Source: Geothrix sp. 21YS21S-4
GTDB taxonomy: Bacteria > Acidobacteriota > Holophagae > Holophagales > Holophagaceae
DNA: 64,000 nucleotides
Reading direction: 5' to 3'
Assembly (NCBI RefSeq): GCF_030845995.1
Contig: NZ_CP132719.1
Span: 1,116,001 to 1,180,000 of the forward strand
This document shows positions 34,281 to 42,710 of the stretch, in pieces. The number at the start of each line of letters is the position of its first letter. Position 1 is the stretch's first letter. The translations under genes and the position numbers were made by a program. Under the pieces are notes generated by a model. It was not told where the DNA came from, ran no database searches, and saw only the letters and a program-made list of their open reading frames with translations.

Positions 34281-35438
34281 TCAGAGCAGGGGAAGCATGC
34301 GGTCCAGCCCTTCCCGGAAGGCCGCCTCACGCGTGAGCAGGCTCGCCACCAGGTGGCCACCCCCGGGCAGGTCGAAGAAGGAACCCGGATGGACCAGGAC
34401 CGAGGCCTCTTCCAGCAGGCGCAGGGCGCAGGCCTCATCCTCGTCCACGGCCGGGCGGCGCAGGAGGACGGACCACCCGCCTTCGACCGGCAGGCGCGAG
34501 AGGCGGGGATGGGCCGCCAGGGCCGCGTCGAGGGCCGCGAGGTTGGCGCGGAGTCGCGCCCGGATCTGGGCCTGGAGGCCCGGCGCCAGGGCCAGGAGGG
34601 CCGGCGCGGCGGCCTGGACAGGAGCGGAGACGGAGAGGTACTGGTCCGCCAGGAAGGCCAGGCCTTCCAGATGGGCGGAAGCGCCCGGTCCCCGAACGGC
34701 GATCCAGCCCAGCTTCAACTGGGGAAGGGCCGCTACCTTGCTGAGGCCGGACAGGACGAAGACGGGGCAGGGGGGAGCTGGATCCTCCAGCGCGGTGGCC
34801 AGCCGGTCCACCGGAGCCTCCAGGGCGTAGTCGGAGAAGACCTCGTCCACCAGGAGCGCCAGGCCGTGACGAGCGCACAAGTCGGTGAGCTCATGCCACT
34901 CCGTTTTCGACAGAAAATGTCCGGTGGGGTTGTTGGGGTTCACCACCACCACGGCCCGCGTGCGGGGCGAGATTGCGGCCTCCAGGGCGCCCAGGTCCAG
35001 GTGCCAGCGGTCGTGGAAGTAGGACGGCACGCCGCGGGCCTGGATGCCTTCCAGCCGCGCCAGCCATTCGAACAGCGGGTAGCTGGGGCTGGGCACCAGG
35101 ATCTCGTCGCCGGGATCGGCCAGCAGCTTGAACAGCAGCCCGTAGCCCTCGCTGGTGGAGGCCGTGAGGAGGAGGTCCTCCGCCCGGAGGCCGTGCCCGT
35201 GGTGGGCCGCCACGGCTTCCCGCGCGGATGCGGCGCCCTGGGGATCCGGATCGTAGGCGAGCACGCCGGGAGCCGACAGCGCCGCGCGGATCTCCGCCTC
35301 GGGATACGCGAAGCCGCACCGCGTGGGATTCGACACCGTCAGGTCGAGCACGTCCCGGCCCTCCGACCTCGCCCGCGCCAGGGCCGCCGACAGGGTGTTG
35401 GGCTCGAAACCGGCGGGCAGGCGCGACGAAAAGGGCAT
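34281..35438 (-). CDS. PLP-dependent class I/II aminotransferase
   Basis: A 385-residue fold-type I aminotransferase. It has 'LDLTVSNPTRCGFAYPEAEI' at the N-terminus, 'VVVVNPNNPTGHFLS' at the cofactor, 'LLVDEVFSDYALE' with the PLP-ring Asp, and the Schiff-base Lys in 'VLSGLSKVAALPQLKLGW'. The C-terminus keeps 'VLVHPGSFFDLPG', but the usual 'R(I/L)S' carboxylate Arg region is altered to 'LVASLLTREA'. Substrate preference is therefore unclear. It starts the minus-strand block leading into the DUF4178-spermidine synthase locus and may share its promoter. Confidence 0.88.
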   Translation of the reverse strand: MPFSSRLPAGFEPNTLSAALARARSEGRDVLDLTVSNPTRCGFAYPEAEIRAALSAPGVLAYDPDPQGAASAREAVAAHHGHGLRAEDLLLTASTSEGYGLLFKLLADPGDEILVPSPSYPLFEWLARLEGIQARGVPSYFHDRWHLDLGALEAAISPRTRAVVVVNPNNPTGHFLSKTEWHELTDLCARHGLALLVDEVFSDYALEAPVDRLATALEDPAPPCPVFVLSGLSKVAALPQLKLGWIAVRGPGASAHLEGLAFLADQYLSVSAPVQAAAPALLALAPGLQAQIRARLRANLAALDAALAAHPRLSRLPVEGGWSVLLRRPAVDEDEACALRLLEEASVLVHPGSFFDLPGGGHLVASLLTREAAFREGLDRMLPLL

Positions 35439-35472
35439 GGATCCAGAGTAGACGGGGCAAGAAAGAGATGGA

Positions 35473-35561
35473 AAAGCGGAGGAAAACAGAGGCGAACGGA
35501 GGAAGCGGAAAAAGGCCGGAGGAATTCCGCGATCCTCCGACCTTCCGCTCTCCTCCGCTTT
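35473..35561. repeat. Intergenic imperfect palindrome, AAAGCGGAGGA family
   Basis: Arms AAAGCGGAGGA (35473-35483) and TCCTCCGCTTT (35551-35561) are perfect inverse copies. Further purine-rich/pyrimidine-rich matches lie inside. It occupies the divergent promoter gap between the aminotransferase and elbB. Confidence 0.6.
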
Positions 35562-35636
35562 GAAACGCCTTTCCCGCCTTCATCTGCCCGCGGCCGGATT
35601 TGGCGCGATAATCGGGCGGAACTTCCGGAGGCTCCC

Positions 35637-36314
35637 ATGGCGAAGACGCCCAAAGTCGCGGTGCTGCTGGCCGGTTGCGGCCACCTCGACGGCGCCGAGG
35701 TGCGCGAGGCGGTCCTGGCGCTGCTGGCGCTCGATCAGCACGGCGCGGCGTTCCAGTGCATCGCGCCCAACGCGGACCAGTACCACGTCGTCAACCACGC
35801 CACGGGGCAGCCGGTTCCCGGTGCCGCCCGCAACATCCTGGAAGAGGCCAGCCGCATCGCGCGGATGGGCGAGTGCCTGGATCTCGCCCGCGCCGATCCC
35901 GGCGACTACGACGCCCTCGTGATGCCCGGCGGGTACGGCGTCGCCAAGAACCACTGCACTTTCGCGCTCAAGGGCGCCGAAGCGGAGGTGCGCCCGGACG
36001 TGGCGGCCTTCGTCCGCGCCTTCTTCGATGCCAAGAAGCCCGTGGGGGCCATCTGCATCGCGCCCGCCCTGGTGGCGCTCGTCCTGTCCCGGGACGCGCC
36101 GGTGGACCTCACCCTGGGCATGGATCCCGGTTCCGCCGCCGCGGTGCAGGCCCTGGGCCACCGCCACATCGCCACGCCCAACGCCCGGGAGATCGTCGTG
36201 GACGAGGGCCGCAAGCTGATCACCACGCCCGCCTACATGTTCGACGACGCCCGGCTGGGGGATGTGTGGATTGGAATCGAACGCTGCGTGAATGAAGTTC
36301 TCAAGCGCTGCTGA
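35637..36314 (+). CDS. elbB: ElbB-type glyoxalase (DJ-1/PfpI superfamily)
   Basis: A 225-residue ElbB homologue. It starts 'VAVLLAGCGHLDGAEVREAV' and has 'CIAPNADQYHVVNHATGQP', 'ILEEASRIARMGECLDLA', 'DALVMPGGYGVAKN' and the nucleophile elbow with Cys in 'KPVGAICIAPALVALVL'. E. coli ElbB is described as a class of glyoxalase that hydrates methylglyoxal-like aldehydes. The ATG at 35637 has GGAG 7 nt upstream. Its last codons ('GIERCVNEVLKRC') lie inside the first unit of a triplicated 128-bp sequence, so the C-terminal coding end is copied twice downstream. Confidence 0.92.
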   Translation: MAKTPKVAVLLAGCGHLDGAEVREAVLALLALDQHGAAFQCIAPNADQYHVVNHATGQPVPGAARNILEEASRIARMGECLDLARADPGDYDALVMPGGYGVAKNHCTFALKGAEAEVRPDVAAFVRAFFDAKKPVGAICIAPALVALVLSRDAPVDLTLGMDPGSAAAVQALGHRHIATPNAREIVVDEGRKLITTPAYMFDDARLGDVWIGIERCVNEVLKRC

Positions 36315-36655
36315 AAGGGGCCGGTGATTCGCTCCCTGCGGGGCCCCGCTCCGCAGGCTCCCCCGGAGCCTGTTCCGCGACCCGCATGGTCGCGAGGATT
36401 GGGCTCGGACGGTGCGTGAGTGGAAGTTCTCAAGCGCTGTTGAAGGGGGCTGGTGATTCGCTCCTTGCGGAGCCCCGCTCCGCAGGCTCCCCCGGAGCCT
36501 GCTTCGCGACCCGCATGGTCGCGAGGATGGGGATCGAACGCTGCGTGAGTGAAGTCCTCAAGCGCTGCTGAAGGGGGCCGGTGATTCGCTCCCTGCGGGG
36601 CCCCGCTCCGCAGGCTCCCCCGGAGCCTGCTCCGCGACCCGCATGGTCGCGAGGA
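36271..36655 (+). repeat. Three tandem 128-bp units including the elbB 3' end
   Basis: Units at about 36271-36398, 36399-36527 and 36528-36655. Each contains the last codons and stop of elbB, then CAGGCTCC-CCC-GGAGCCTG and CGCGACC-CGCAT-GGTCGCG hairpins. Unit 3 keeps an open copy of the C-terminus (GIERCVSEVLKRC plus stop). Unit 2 has a 1-nt insertion. Beyond it, 36656-36791 holds only the presumed promoter of the next gene. Confidence 0.9.
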
Positions 36656-36791
36656 ACTCACGCGGATCTGACGAATTCGAGCAGGACCGGGGGATGATGC
36701 GGAAATCTTCCAAAACCAGGCATTTCAGTCCTCTTGACGGTACGGAAAGGGGAATCGGATCCTGGGACTCCCGATCGTCTGGAGTGTCGTG

Positions 36792-37841
36792 ATGTCCCCC
36801 GTCCCCTTCTCTTCGACCACGGAAGGGGATGATTCCCTTCCGCCCGAGCGCCTGCTGAGCATCATCCGTTTCCAAACGGAGATCGCCAAGGCGGGGCTGG
36901 ACCTGGGCGAAGTGATCGAGCGGGTGGCCCATCTGGCCCAGGATCTGACCGAGGCCGCGGGCGCCGCCCTGGAGTTGGCGGAAGGCGAGGAGATGGTCTA
37001 CCGCGCCGCCACGGGGATCGCCGCGAAGCAGCTGGGGCTGCGGATCCGCCGCCAGGGCAGCCTGTCCGGCCTGTGCGTGGAGCAGGGCGCGCCCCTCTCC
37101 TGCGAGGACTCGGAAACCGATCCCCGGGTGGACCGGGAGGCCTGCCGGTCGGTGGGGCTGCGGTCCATGGTGGTGATGCCCCTCACCCACGGGGGGATTC
37201 CCGTGGGCGTCCTGAAGGTGCTCTCCGAGCGGCCCAACGCCTTCACTCCGGTGGAACGCAACACCCTGCGCCTGATTTCGGAGGTGGTGGCCGCGGCCAT
37301 GGCCAATGCCACCCTCTACACGGCCCAGGTGGAAGAGGCCCGCGACCTGTTCGCCCGCGCCACCCAGGACTCCCTCACCGGGCTGGGCAACCGGGCGCTG
37401 TTCTACGACCGCTTCCACCAGGGGCTGAAGCTGGCCCGCCGCCAGGGACGGCGCCTGGGGATCGCCCTGATCGACATGGACGGGCTGAAGCGGATCAACG
37501 ACAGTTGCGGCCACCAGGCGGGCGACACCGCGCTCCGCACCCTGGCCCAGCGGCTGCAGGCCCTCCTCCGCGAGTCCGACACGCTGGCGCGGCTGGGGGG
37601 CGACGAGTTCGCCATCCTCCTGGCCACGGTCAACGATCCGGAGGCCGCGCGGCGCTTCGGCGTGCAATTGGCGGAGCGGGTCCGTGGCGACTTCGCATAC
37701 GAGGACCAGGTGTTCGAGTTGGCCGCCAGCATCGGGGTGGTGGTCTTCCCGGAGGACGGCGCCGATCTGGAGGCCCTGCTCCGGGAGGCGGACCTGGCCA
37801 TGTACGCGATGAAGCGCGCCCACCACGCGGCCCGGGACTAG
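36792..37841 (+). CDS. GAF-GGDEF diguanylate cyclase
   Basis: About 349 residues. A GAF domain (about 35-175) containing 'LEVIERVAHLAQDLTEAAGA'-like helices, 'YRAATGIAAKQLGL' and 'GLRSMVVMPLTHGGIPVGVL' senses a small ligand or protein. The GGDEF domain (about 185-345) has 'ATQDSLTGLGNRALFYDRFH', 'ALIDMDGLKRINDSCGHQAG', and an intact active site 'LARLGGDEFAILLA'. It should make cyclic-di-GMP. No RxxD inhibitory site is evident before the GGDEF. It is probably cytosolic. The ATG at 36792 with GGAG 7 nt before it is preferred to a GTG one codon upstream. Confidence 0.93.
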   Translation: MSPVPFSSTTEGDDSLPPERLLSIIRFQTEIAKAGLDLGEVIERVAHLAQDLTEAAGAALELAEGEEMVYRAATGIAAKQLGLRIRRQGSLSGLCVEQGAPLSCEDSETDPRVDREACRSVGLRSMVVMPLTHGGIPVGVLKVLSERPNAFTPVERNTLRLISEVVAAAMANATLYTAQVEEARDLFARATQDSLTGLGNRALFYDRFHQGLKLARRQGRRLGIALIDMDGLKRINDSCGHQAGDTALRTLAQRLQALLRESDTLARLGGDEFAILLATVNDPEAARRFGVQLAERVRGDFAYEDQVFELAASIGVVVFPEDGADLEALLREADLAMYAMKRAHHAARD

Positions 37842-37846
37842 GCGGG

Positions 37847-38548
37847 TCAGTCCGCCGCTGCGCGCCGCGGATGCACCATCTGCCGCAGCGCGGGGGTGAG
37901 GGTCCGGCTGGCCGCGAGGATCCGCGCCTCGTCGTCGAGGACGCGGATCCAGGGGGCCGCGTGGCCCAGCACCATTCCGGATTCGGGAAGGTCGAGCGTC
38001 CGGTCCAGGGCCTGGAGCACCTGGAGGGCGACGGGTTCGGCGCCCCGCCAGCGGGAGGCGGCCAGGGCGTCCGCCTGGGCTGGGCGGAGCGGCGGCTGGA
38101 TGAGGGCGGCGAGGGTTTCCAGGCTCAGCTTGGGATGCTGGAGGAAGGCGGCGAGGACGCTGGGTGAAGGTGCGCGCCAAACCTGCGCCCAGAGGGCCCG
38201 GGGCGCCTGAAGGGCGAGGCTGCGCCGCTCGCCCGTGGTCATGGTCGCCCATAGCTGCTGCAGCTTCTCCGTGGCCTGCTGGCGGGCCTGGGGATGGGCG
38301 GCGGCATCGCCCGCGATGGCCGCCAGCGCCCGCCAGGGCAGCCGCGCCAGGAGTCGGGAGCGGAGGTGCGCGGGCGCCTTGGGATGCTGCGCGATCCACC
38401 GCAGCAGCAGGGGCCGCTTCAACAGCTCCGGCCGCTCCGCCGCCGCTTCCAGCCAACCGGCGGGGGGTTCCGGTTGGCGCAGCAGCCGCAGGAACTGCGC
38501 CCACGAGGCGTCGGGCGGCAGCGGCCAAGGTGCGGAAGGGCGGGGCAT
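37847..38548 (-). CDS. Helical-repeat protein of unknown function
   Basis: A 233-residue, Ala/Leu/Pro-rich soluble protein. It appears to be a series of helix pairs like a HEAT-type solenoid: 'LLLRWIAQHPKAPAHLRSRL', 'LARLPWRALAAIAGDAAAHP', 'QARQQATEKLQQLWATMTTG' and 'SVLAAFLQHPKLSLETLAAL' share an hP-x-hxxxxhxxL pattern. No catalytic motif or signal peptide was seen. It converges on the diguanylate cyclase gene 5 bp away and diverges from the DUF2520-like gene. The function is unknown. Confidence 0.7.
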   Translation of the reverse strand: MPRPSAPWPLPPDASWAQFLRLLRQPEPPAGWLEAAAERPELLKRPLLLRWIAQHPKAPAHLRSRLLARLPWRALAAIAGDAAAHPQARQQATEKLQQLWATMTTGERRSLALQAPRALWAQVWRAPSPSVLAAFLQHPKLSLETLAALIQPPLRPAQADALAASRWRGAEPVALQVLQALDRTLDLPESGMVLGHAAPWIRVLDDEARILAASRTLTPALRQMVHPRRAAAD

Positions 38549-38605
38549 GGGGGAAGTTTAGGGCGGCTCCGGGGGTTCTCCGGCCATTTCCGCCACACTG
38601 TTCCC

Positions 38606-39241
38606 ATGGCTGTCGAATTCACCATCCTGGGGCGGGGCCGCGCGGGACGCGCGCTGGCGGCGGCATGGGGAGGCCGGGCCGCGCTGGCGGATCACGGTTC
38701 GCGGCCGGAGGGGTTGGTCCTGCTGGCGGTGCCGGACCGGGCGGTGGCGGAACTGGCGGAGGCCTTTCCCGGACGCTGCGTCCATCTGGCGGGGAGCCTG
38801 CATCTGCCGGGCGTGCCCAGCGCCCATCCCCTCACCAGCTTCGACGGCGAGGCGCGGGACTGGACGGGCACGCCCCTCGCGATCACCGGAGCCGTGCCCG
38901 ACGGGCTGCGGCGCGCCTTCGGCGACCTGGGCTTCGCGGCGTTCGACCTGCCCGCGGAGCTGAAACCCCTCTACCACGCGGCGGCGGTCCTGGCCTCGGG
39001 CCACGCGGCCACCCTGTGGCTGGGGGCCGAGAACCTGCTGCGGGCGCAGGGTGTGGCGCTCCCCGGCCGCGGAATCCTACCCCTCGCTGAAGCCACGTTG
39101 CGCAACGTGGCCCGGCTGGGCGCGGAAGGCCGGACGGGGCCCTTCGTCCGAGGGGACGACGCCACCGTCGCCCGGGACGCGGAGGCCCTGCCGGAGCCCT
39201 GGCGGGGAATCTTCCTGGAACTGGGCCGCAGCCTCCGCTGA
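38606..39241 (+). CDS. Rossmann-fold DUF2520-type protein
   Basis: A 211-residue protein. The N-terminal nucleotide-binding strand and loop 'VEFTILGRGRAGRALAAAWG' is followed by 'GLVLLAVPDRAVAELAEAFP', 'CVHLAGSLHLPGVPSAHPL' and a helical C-terminal half with 'LKPLYHAAAVLASGHAATLW'. This is the layout of Rossmann-like DUF2520 oxidoreductase-fold proteins, often found near pantothenate genes. The catalytic role is unproven, and it is shorter than typical members (about 250-290). The ATG at 38606 is at the natural family start. Confidence 0.82.
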   Translation: MAVEFTILGRGRAGRALAAAWGGRAALADHGSRPEGLVLLAVPDRAVAELAEAFPGRCVHLAGSLHLPGVPSAHPLTSFDGEARDWTGTPLAITGAVPDGLRRAFGDLGFAAFDLPAELKPLYHAAAVLASGHAATLWLGAENLLRAQGVALPGRGILPLAEATLRNVARLGAEGRTGPFVRGDDATVARDAEALPEPWRGIFLELGRSLR

Positions 39242-39263
39242 AGCCGCCTCTTTCCGGAGTCCC

Positions 39264-40118
39264 ATGATCCAGCTGCTCCTCGTCTCGGTCCTGTGGGCCC
39301 TCTCCTTCGGGCTGACGGCCCGGGTGGCGGACCTGGGCGCGCCCTTCGTAACCGCCGCCCGGACGGTCCTGGCGGCGCTGGTCTTCCTCCCCTTCCTGCG
39401 GACGCGGGGGTTGGGCGCGCGGCGGACCCTCATTTTCGCGGGCATCGGAGCCCTCCAGTTCGGGCTGATGTACGCCCTCTACATCGCCTCGTACCGCTGG
39501 CTCCGCCCTTCGGAGGTGGCCCTCTTCACCATCTTCACGCCCCTGTTCGTGACCCTGGCGGGGGAGCTGTTCGAGGGGGCGCCTTCCTGGCGGCCCTTGG
39601 CGGCCGCCGCCCTGGCGGTGGTAGGCACCGGCATCTGCGTATGGACGGGATTGGGCCGGACCGGGCTTCTCCGTGGCTTCCTGCTGATGCAGGCCTCCAA
39701 CCTCTGCTTCGCGGTGGGCCAGGTGCTGTACCGCCGGGTGGCTTCCCGCTCCGGCCGGGCGGACCGCGAGCTGATGGGCGTCCTCTACCTCGGTGCCGCC
39801 GCCGTGGCCCTCCCGTTCCTGGGCCCCTCCATCGCGTGGGCGAAGGTGGCGCACCTCCGACCCGACCAGGCGGCGGTGCTTCTCTACCTCGGTGCCGTGG
39901 CCTCGGGGCTGGGGTTCTTCCTGTTCAACGCGGGGGCCCGCCGGACCGATCTGGGGACGCTGGCCGTGCTCAACAACCTGAAGATCCCGCTGGCCATCCT
40001 GGCTTCGGGTTTCGTGTTCGGGGAGGCCGTGGACTGGCCGCGGCTGGCGGCGGGGGGCGCCGTGATCGCCGGCGCCTTGGCCCTGAACGGCCTGGGACCG
40101 GGGCGGAAGCGAAGATGA
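39264..40118 (+). CDS. EamA-family (DMT superfamily) transporter
   Basis: A 284-residue inner-membrane protein with about ten hydrophobic helices in two EamA halves. The first half includes 'LLLVSVLWALSFGLTARVAD' and 'FVTAARTVLAALVFLPFLR', the second 'LRGFLLMQASNLCFAVGQVL' and 'GTLAVLNNLKIPLAILASGF'. The final helix is followed by a basic tail, GRKRR. It probably exports amino acids or related metabolites. The substrate is not determinable. The ATG at 39264 has GGAG 5 nt upstream; the longer frame reads back into the previous gene. Confidence 0.9.
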   Translation: MIQLLLVSVLWALSFGLTARVADLGAPFVTAARTVLAALVFLPFLRTRGLGARRTLIFAGIGALQFGLMYALYIASYRWLRPSEVALFTIFTPLFVTLAGELFEGAPSWRPLAAAALAVVGTGICVWTGLGRTGLLRGFLLMQASNLCFAVGQVLYRRVASRSGRADRELMGVLYLGAAAVALPFLGPSIAWAKVAHLRPDQAAVLLYLGAVASGLGFFLFNAGARRTDLGTLAVLNNLKIPLAILASGFVFGEAVDWPRLAAGGAVIAGALALNGLGPGRKRR

Positions 40119-40189
40119 CGATGAAGGGGTCGTTTAACCCCGGGTAAGGGCGTTCGTGGCATGCTGGACCCTCTTCATCCGAGGCAGCA

Positions 40190-40891
40190 ATGGCCACCGT
40201 TCCCGATCATGGTCTCAAAGAGATGATGCCGGTCTTCGGCCCCGAGACGCTGGGCGTCGGCGCCCGGGGGAGCTTCCGCGCGGCCCTGGAACGGCTGAGC
40301 GGGGAGGGCGACCTCAAGGCCCGCCTGCTGCTGTCGGCCCTGTCCCATTTCGCCGCCAAGGGCTACGACGGCGTGCAGGTGAAGGAGGTCGCCGAGGAGG
40401 CGGGCGTCTCGAAGCCGACGCTCTACTACCACTTCGGCAGCAAGGAAGGGCTCTTCCGCCAGCTCTGCCTGGTGGCCCTCGGAAGCATGGCCGTGCGCAT
40501 CCAGGCGATGGTGGAGCCCGTCCTGGCGGCGCCAGTGAAGGGCGCCGAAGCCATCGATCGCGCTTGCGGAACGCTGGTCCGCGCCTACCTGGACCTCCTT
40601 CTGGAGAGCCAGGAATTCACGGGATTCATTCTCCGGTCCATCGCCGTGCCCTCGCCGGATTCCACCTTCCGGGACCTGATGCCCCTGGTGGAGAAGGGCC
40701 TCAGCCCCTTGGGCCTGTTCATGAACCACGTGTTCGGGATCGGGCTGGAGGAGGCCCGCAAGGAGGTGCTGCTGTTCACCTCGCTGGTGGGTTCGCTCAT
40801 CGAGGAGAAACTGCGCGATCCCCATTACCAGATCACGGACGGCGAGGTACGTTGGTTGACCCGCCGCTGGCTCCACGGCGTGCGGGGCTGA
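40190..40891 (+). CDS. TetR/AcrR-family transcriptional regulator
   Basis: A 233-residue repressor-type protein. The DNA-binding domain spans about 42-88, with 'ARLLLSALSHFAAKGYDGVQ' and the helix-turn-helix 'VKEVAEEAGVSKPTLYYHFG' followed by 'SKEGLFRQL', a classical TetR signature. The C-terminal domain is helical and ligand-specific. There is an N-terminal extension of about 40 residues before the usual start. Co-directional neighbours are an M61 peptidase (20 bp downstream) and the EamA transporter upstream, either of which might be a target. Confidence 0.93.
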   Translation: MATVPDHGLKEMMPVFGPETLGVGARGSFRAALERLSGEGDLKARLLLSALSHFAAKGYDGVQVKEVAEEAGVSKPTLYYHFGSKEGLFRQLCLVALGSMAVRIQAMVEPVLAAPVKGAEAIDRACGTLVRAYLDLLLESQEFTGFILRSIAVPSPDSTFRDLMPLVEKGLSPLGLFMNHVFGIGLEEARKEVLLFTSLVGSLIEEKLRDPHYQITDGEVRWLTRRWLHGVRG

Positions 40892-40910
40892 CGTTCCGAA
40901 GGAAGGCGCC

Positions 40911-42710
40911 ATGTCCCGACCCGCTCCCATCCTCGCCGTCCTCCGGCCCCTGGACCTGTCCCAGCACCTGTTCGAGGTGGAACTGACCTTTCCCGCGGAA
41001 GCCGTGGCCCAGGGCGCCGTGGCGGCCATGGCGGCGTGGACGCCGGGCTCCTATCTGGTGCGCGACTACGCCCGCTTCGTGGACCGCGTGCGCGCGGGCA
41101 GCGGGCGGAAGGAACGCCCCCTGGAAAAGCTCGACAAGCAGCGGTGGCGGCTGCCCGCCTCGTCGGCGGATCTGACCGTCCGCTACCGGGTCTACGGGAA
41201 CGACCTCACCGTCCGCACCAACCACGTGGACGCCGCCCACGCCCAGATCATTCCGGCGCCCACGTTCCTCTACCTCGAAGGCCAGGCGCACCGGCCCTAC
41301 GAAGTGCGCTTCGAGGGCTTCCCGGCGGACTGGAAGGTGGCCTCCGTTCTTCCGAAGCGCCGCGGCGCCTACCTGGCGAAGGACCTCGACACCCTCATCG
41401 ATTCTCCCTTCGAGGTGGGGACCTTCCGCGCGCGCAGCTTCCGCGCCGGCGGAACGACCTTCGACCTGGCGTTCACGGGCGCCCACAACGGCGACGAGAC
41501 CCGCATCGCGGAAGCCACGGAAAAGATCGTCGAGGCCGCGGGGGCGATCTTCGGCGGCTTCCCCTTCGACCGCTACCTGTTCCTGTTCACCTTCGCCCCC
41601 AAGGTGCGGGGCGGGCTGGAGCACCGCGACTGCACCAGCCTGATCTCCGACTGCCACGGCTTCGATCGGCCCGAGGGCTACCATCGGCTCTACCGGCTGG
41701 TGGCCCACGAGTTCTTCCACGCCTGGAACGTGAAGCGGCTCCGCGATCCGCTCCTCGGCCCCTTCGACTACAGCCGCGAGAACCCCATCAAGCTCCTGTG
41801 GTTCCACGAGGGGTTCACGTCCTACATGGAGCACCTGATCGTCCTCCGCGCGGGCGTCGTGCCCTGGAGCCTGGCCGCCCAAGACCTCGCGAAGGGGTGG
41901 AGCGAGCAGGTGCAGCGCCCCGGCCGCCTGGAGCAGAGCCTGGAGGAATCCAGCTGGGACGCGTGGATCCGCTTCTACAAGCCCCACGAGTTCAGTCCCA
42001 ACAGCTCCGTGAGCTACTACGAGAAGGGCGCGATGGTCGGCTGGCTGATGGACGCCGAAATCCGCCACGGGAGCCGCGGCAAGGCGGGCCTGCCGGACCT
42101 CTTCGCGCGGCTGTGGGAGCGCCACGGCGAGGGCGGCCTGACCGACGCGGACGTGCGCCGCGCCTTCGAGGAGCTGTCCGGGAAACCCGCCGCGCCCTTC
42201 TGGGAGGCCTACATCTCCGGGCGCGCGGACCTGGATCCCGCGCCGATCGCGCGGGCCTATGGCCTCGCGCTGGAGGCGAAGGCGCTGTGGGAGGGCCTTG
42301 CTCCGGACGAAGCCGGCGATCCGGCGGCTGTCCGCCGGGCCAAGGCCTGGATCGGGCTCACTCTGTCGCCCCCCGCCCCCACCATCCAGAACGTGACGCC
42401 CGGCGGTCCCGCGGCGGAGGCGGGCCTCAGCTTCGGGATGGAGATCCTGGCGGTGGACGGCTGGCGGACCGCCGCCGCGGCGGACGTGAATCGGTGCGTG
42501 GCCGACGCGGGGCCCGGCGGACGGATCGCCGTGCTCGCCGCGGACCGGGGCCGCGTCTTCGAGACCTCGGTGACGGTGGCCGAGAGCCCCGAGCGGACCC
42601 ACCGCCTCGTTCCCGACCCGCGGGCGGGTCTCGCCCAGCGCGCGGCCTTCGCCGCCGCCTACGGCCAGGCCTTCCCCGGAGGGCCGATCAAGCGCGGACT
42701 CCGCCGGTGA
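40911..42710 (+). CDS. M61-family metallopeptidase with C-terminal PDZ domain
   Basis: A 599-residue zinc peptidase of the glycyl-aminopeptidase (M61) type. An N-terminal beta domain (about 1-185) carries 'AAWTPGSYLVRDYARFVDRV'. The thermolysin-like catalytic domain has zinc ligands His266 and His270 in 'LVAHEFFHAWNVKRLRD' and the third ligand Glu near 300 in 'LWFHEGFTSYMEH'. A PDZ domain sits at about 475-575 (NVTPGGPAAEAGLSFGMEIL). No signal peptide is evident. It probably trims N-terminal residues of peptides. The stop overlaps the glycosyltransferase start by GTGA. Confidence 0.93.
   Translation: MSRPAPILAVLRPLDLSQHLFEVELTFPAEAVAQGAVAAMAAWTPGSYLVRDYARFVDRVRAGSGRKERPLEKLDKQRWRLPASSADLTVRYRVYGNDLTVRTNHVDAAHAQIIPAPTFLYLEGQAHRPYEVRFEGFPADWKVASVLPKRRGAYLAKDLDTLIDSPFEVGTFRARSFRAGGTTFDLAFTGAHNGDETRIAEATEKIVEAAGAIFGGFPFDRYLFLFTFAPKVRGGLEHRDCTSLISDCHGFDRPEGYHRLYRLVAHEFFHAWNVKRLRDPLLGPFDYSRENPIKLLWFHEGFTSYMEHLIVLRAGVVPWSLAAQDLAKGWSEQVQRPGRLEQSLEESSWDAWIRFYKPHEFSPNSSVSYYEKGAMVGWLMDAEIRHGSRGKAGLPDLFARLWERHGEGGLTDADVRRAFEELSGKPAAPFWEAYISGRADLDPAPIARAYGLALEAKALWEGLAPDEAGDPAAVRRAKAWIGLTLSPPAPTIQNVTPGGPAAEAGLSFGMEILAVDGWRTAAAADVNRCVADAGPGGRIAVLAADRGRVFETSVTVAESPERTHRLVPDPRAGLAQRAAFAAAYGQAFPGGPIKRGLRR

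Noticed and set aside
32461-34830. Long plus-strand open frame opposite the DUF4178 and aminotransferase genes
   Set aside because: It runs across two recognisable genes on the other strand and has no family signature.
34278-35636. Extended N-terminus for elbB
   Set aside because: The upstream in-frame stretch is antisense to the aminotransferase gene. The family start and GGAG site are at 35637.
36271-36655. Tandem repeats considered as a CRISPR array
   Set aside because: Units are 128 bp with no short repeat-spacer alternation, no unique spacers and no cas genes. They contain a duplicated gene end.
37847-38548. Plus-strand frames opposite the helical-repeat gene
   Set aside because: They read as Gly/Ala/Arg-rich shadow sequence. 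The minus-strand frame has regular helical periodicity and a sensible position.
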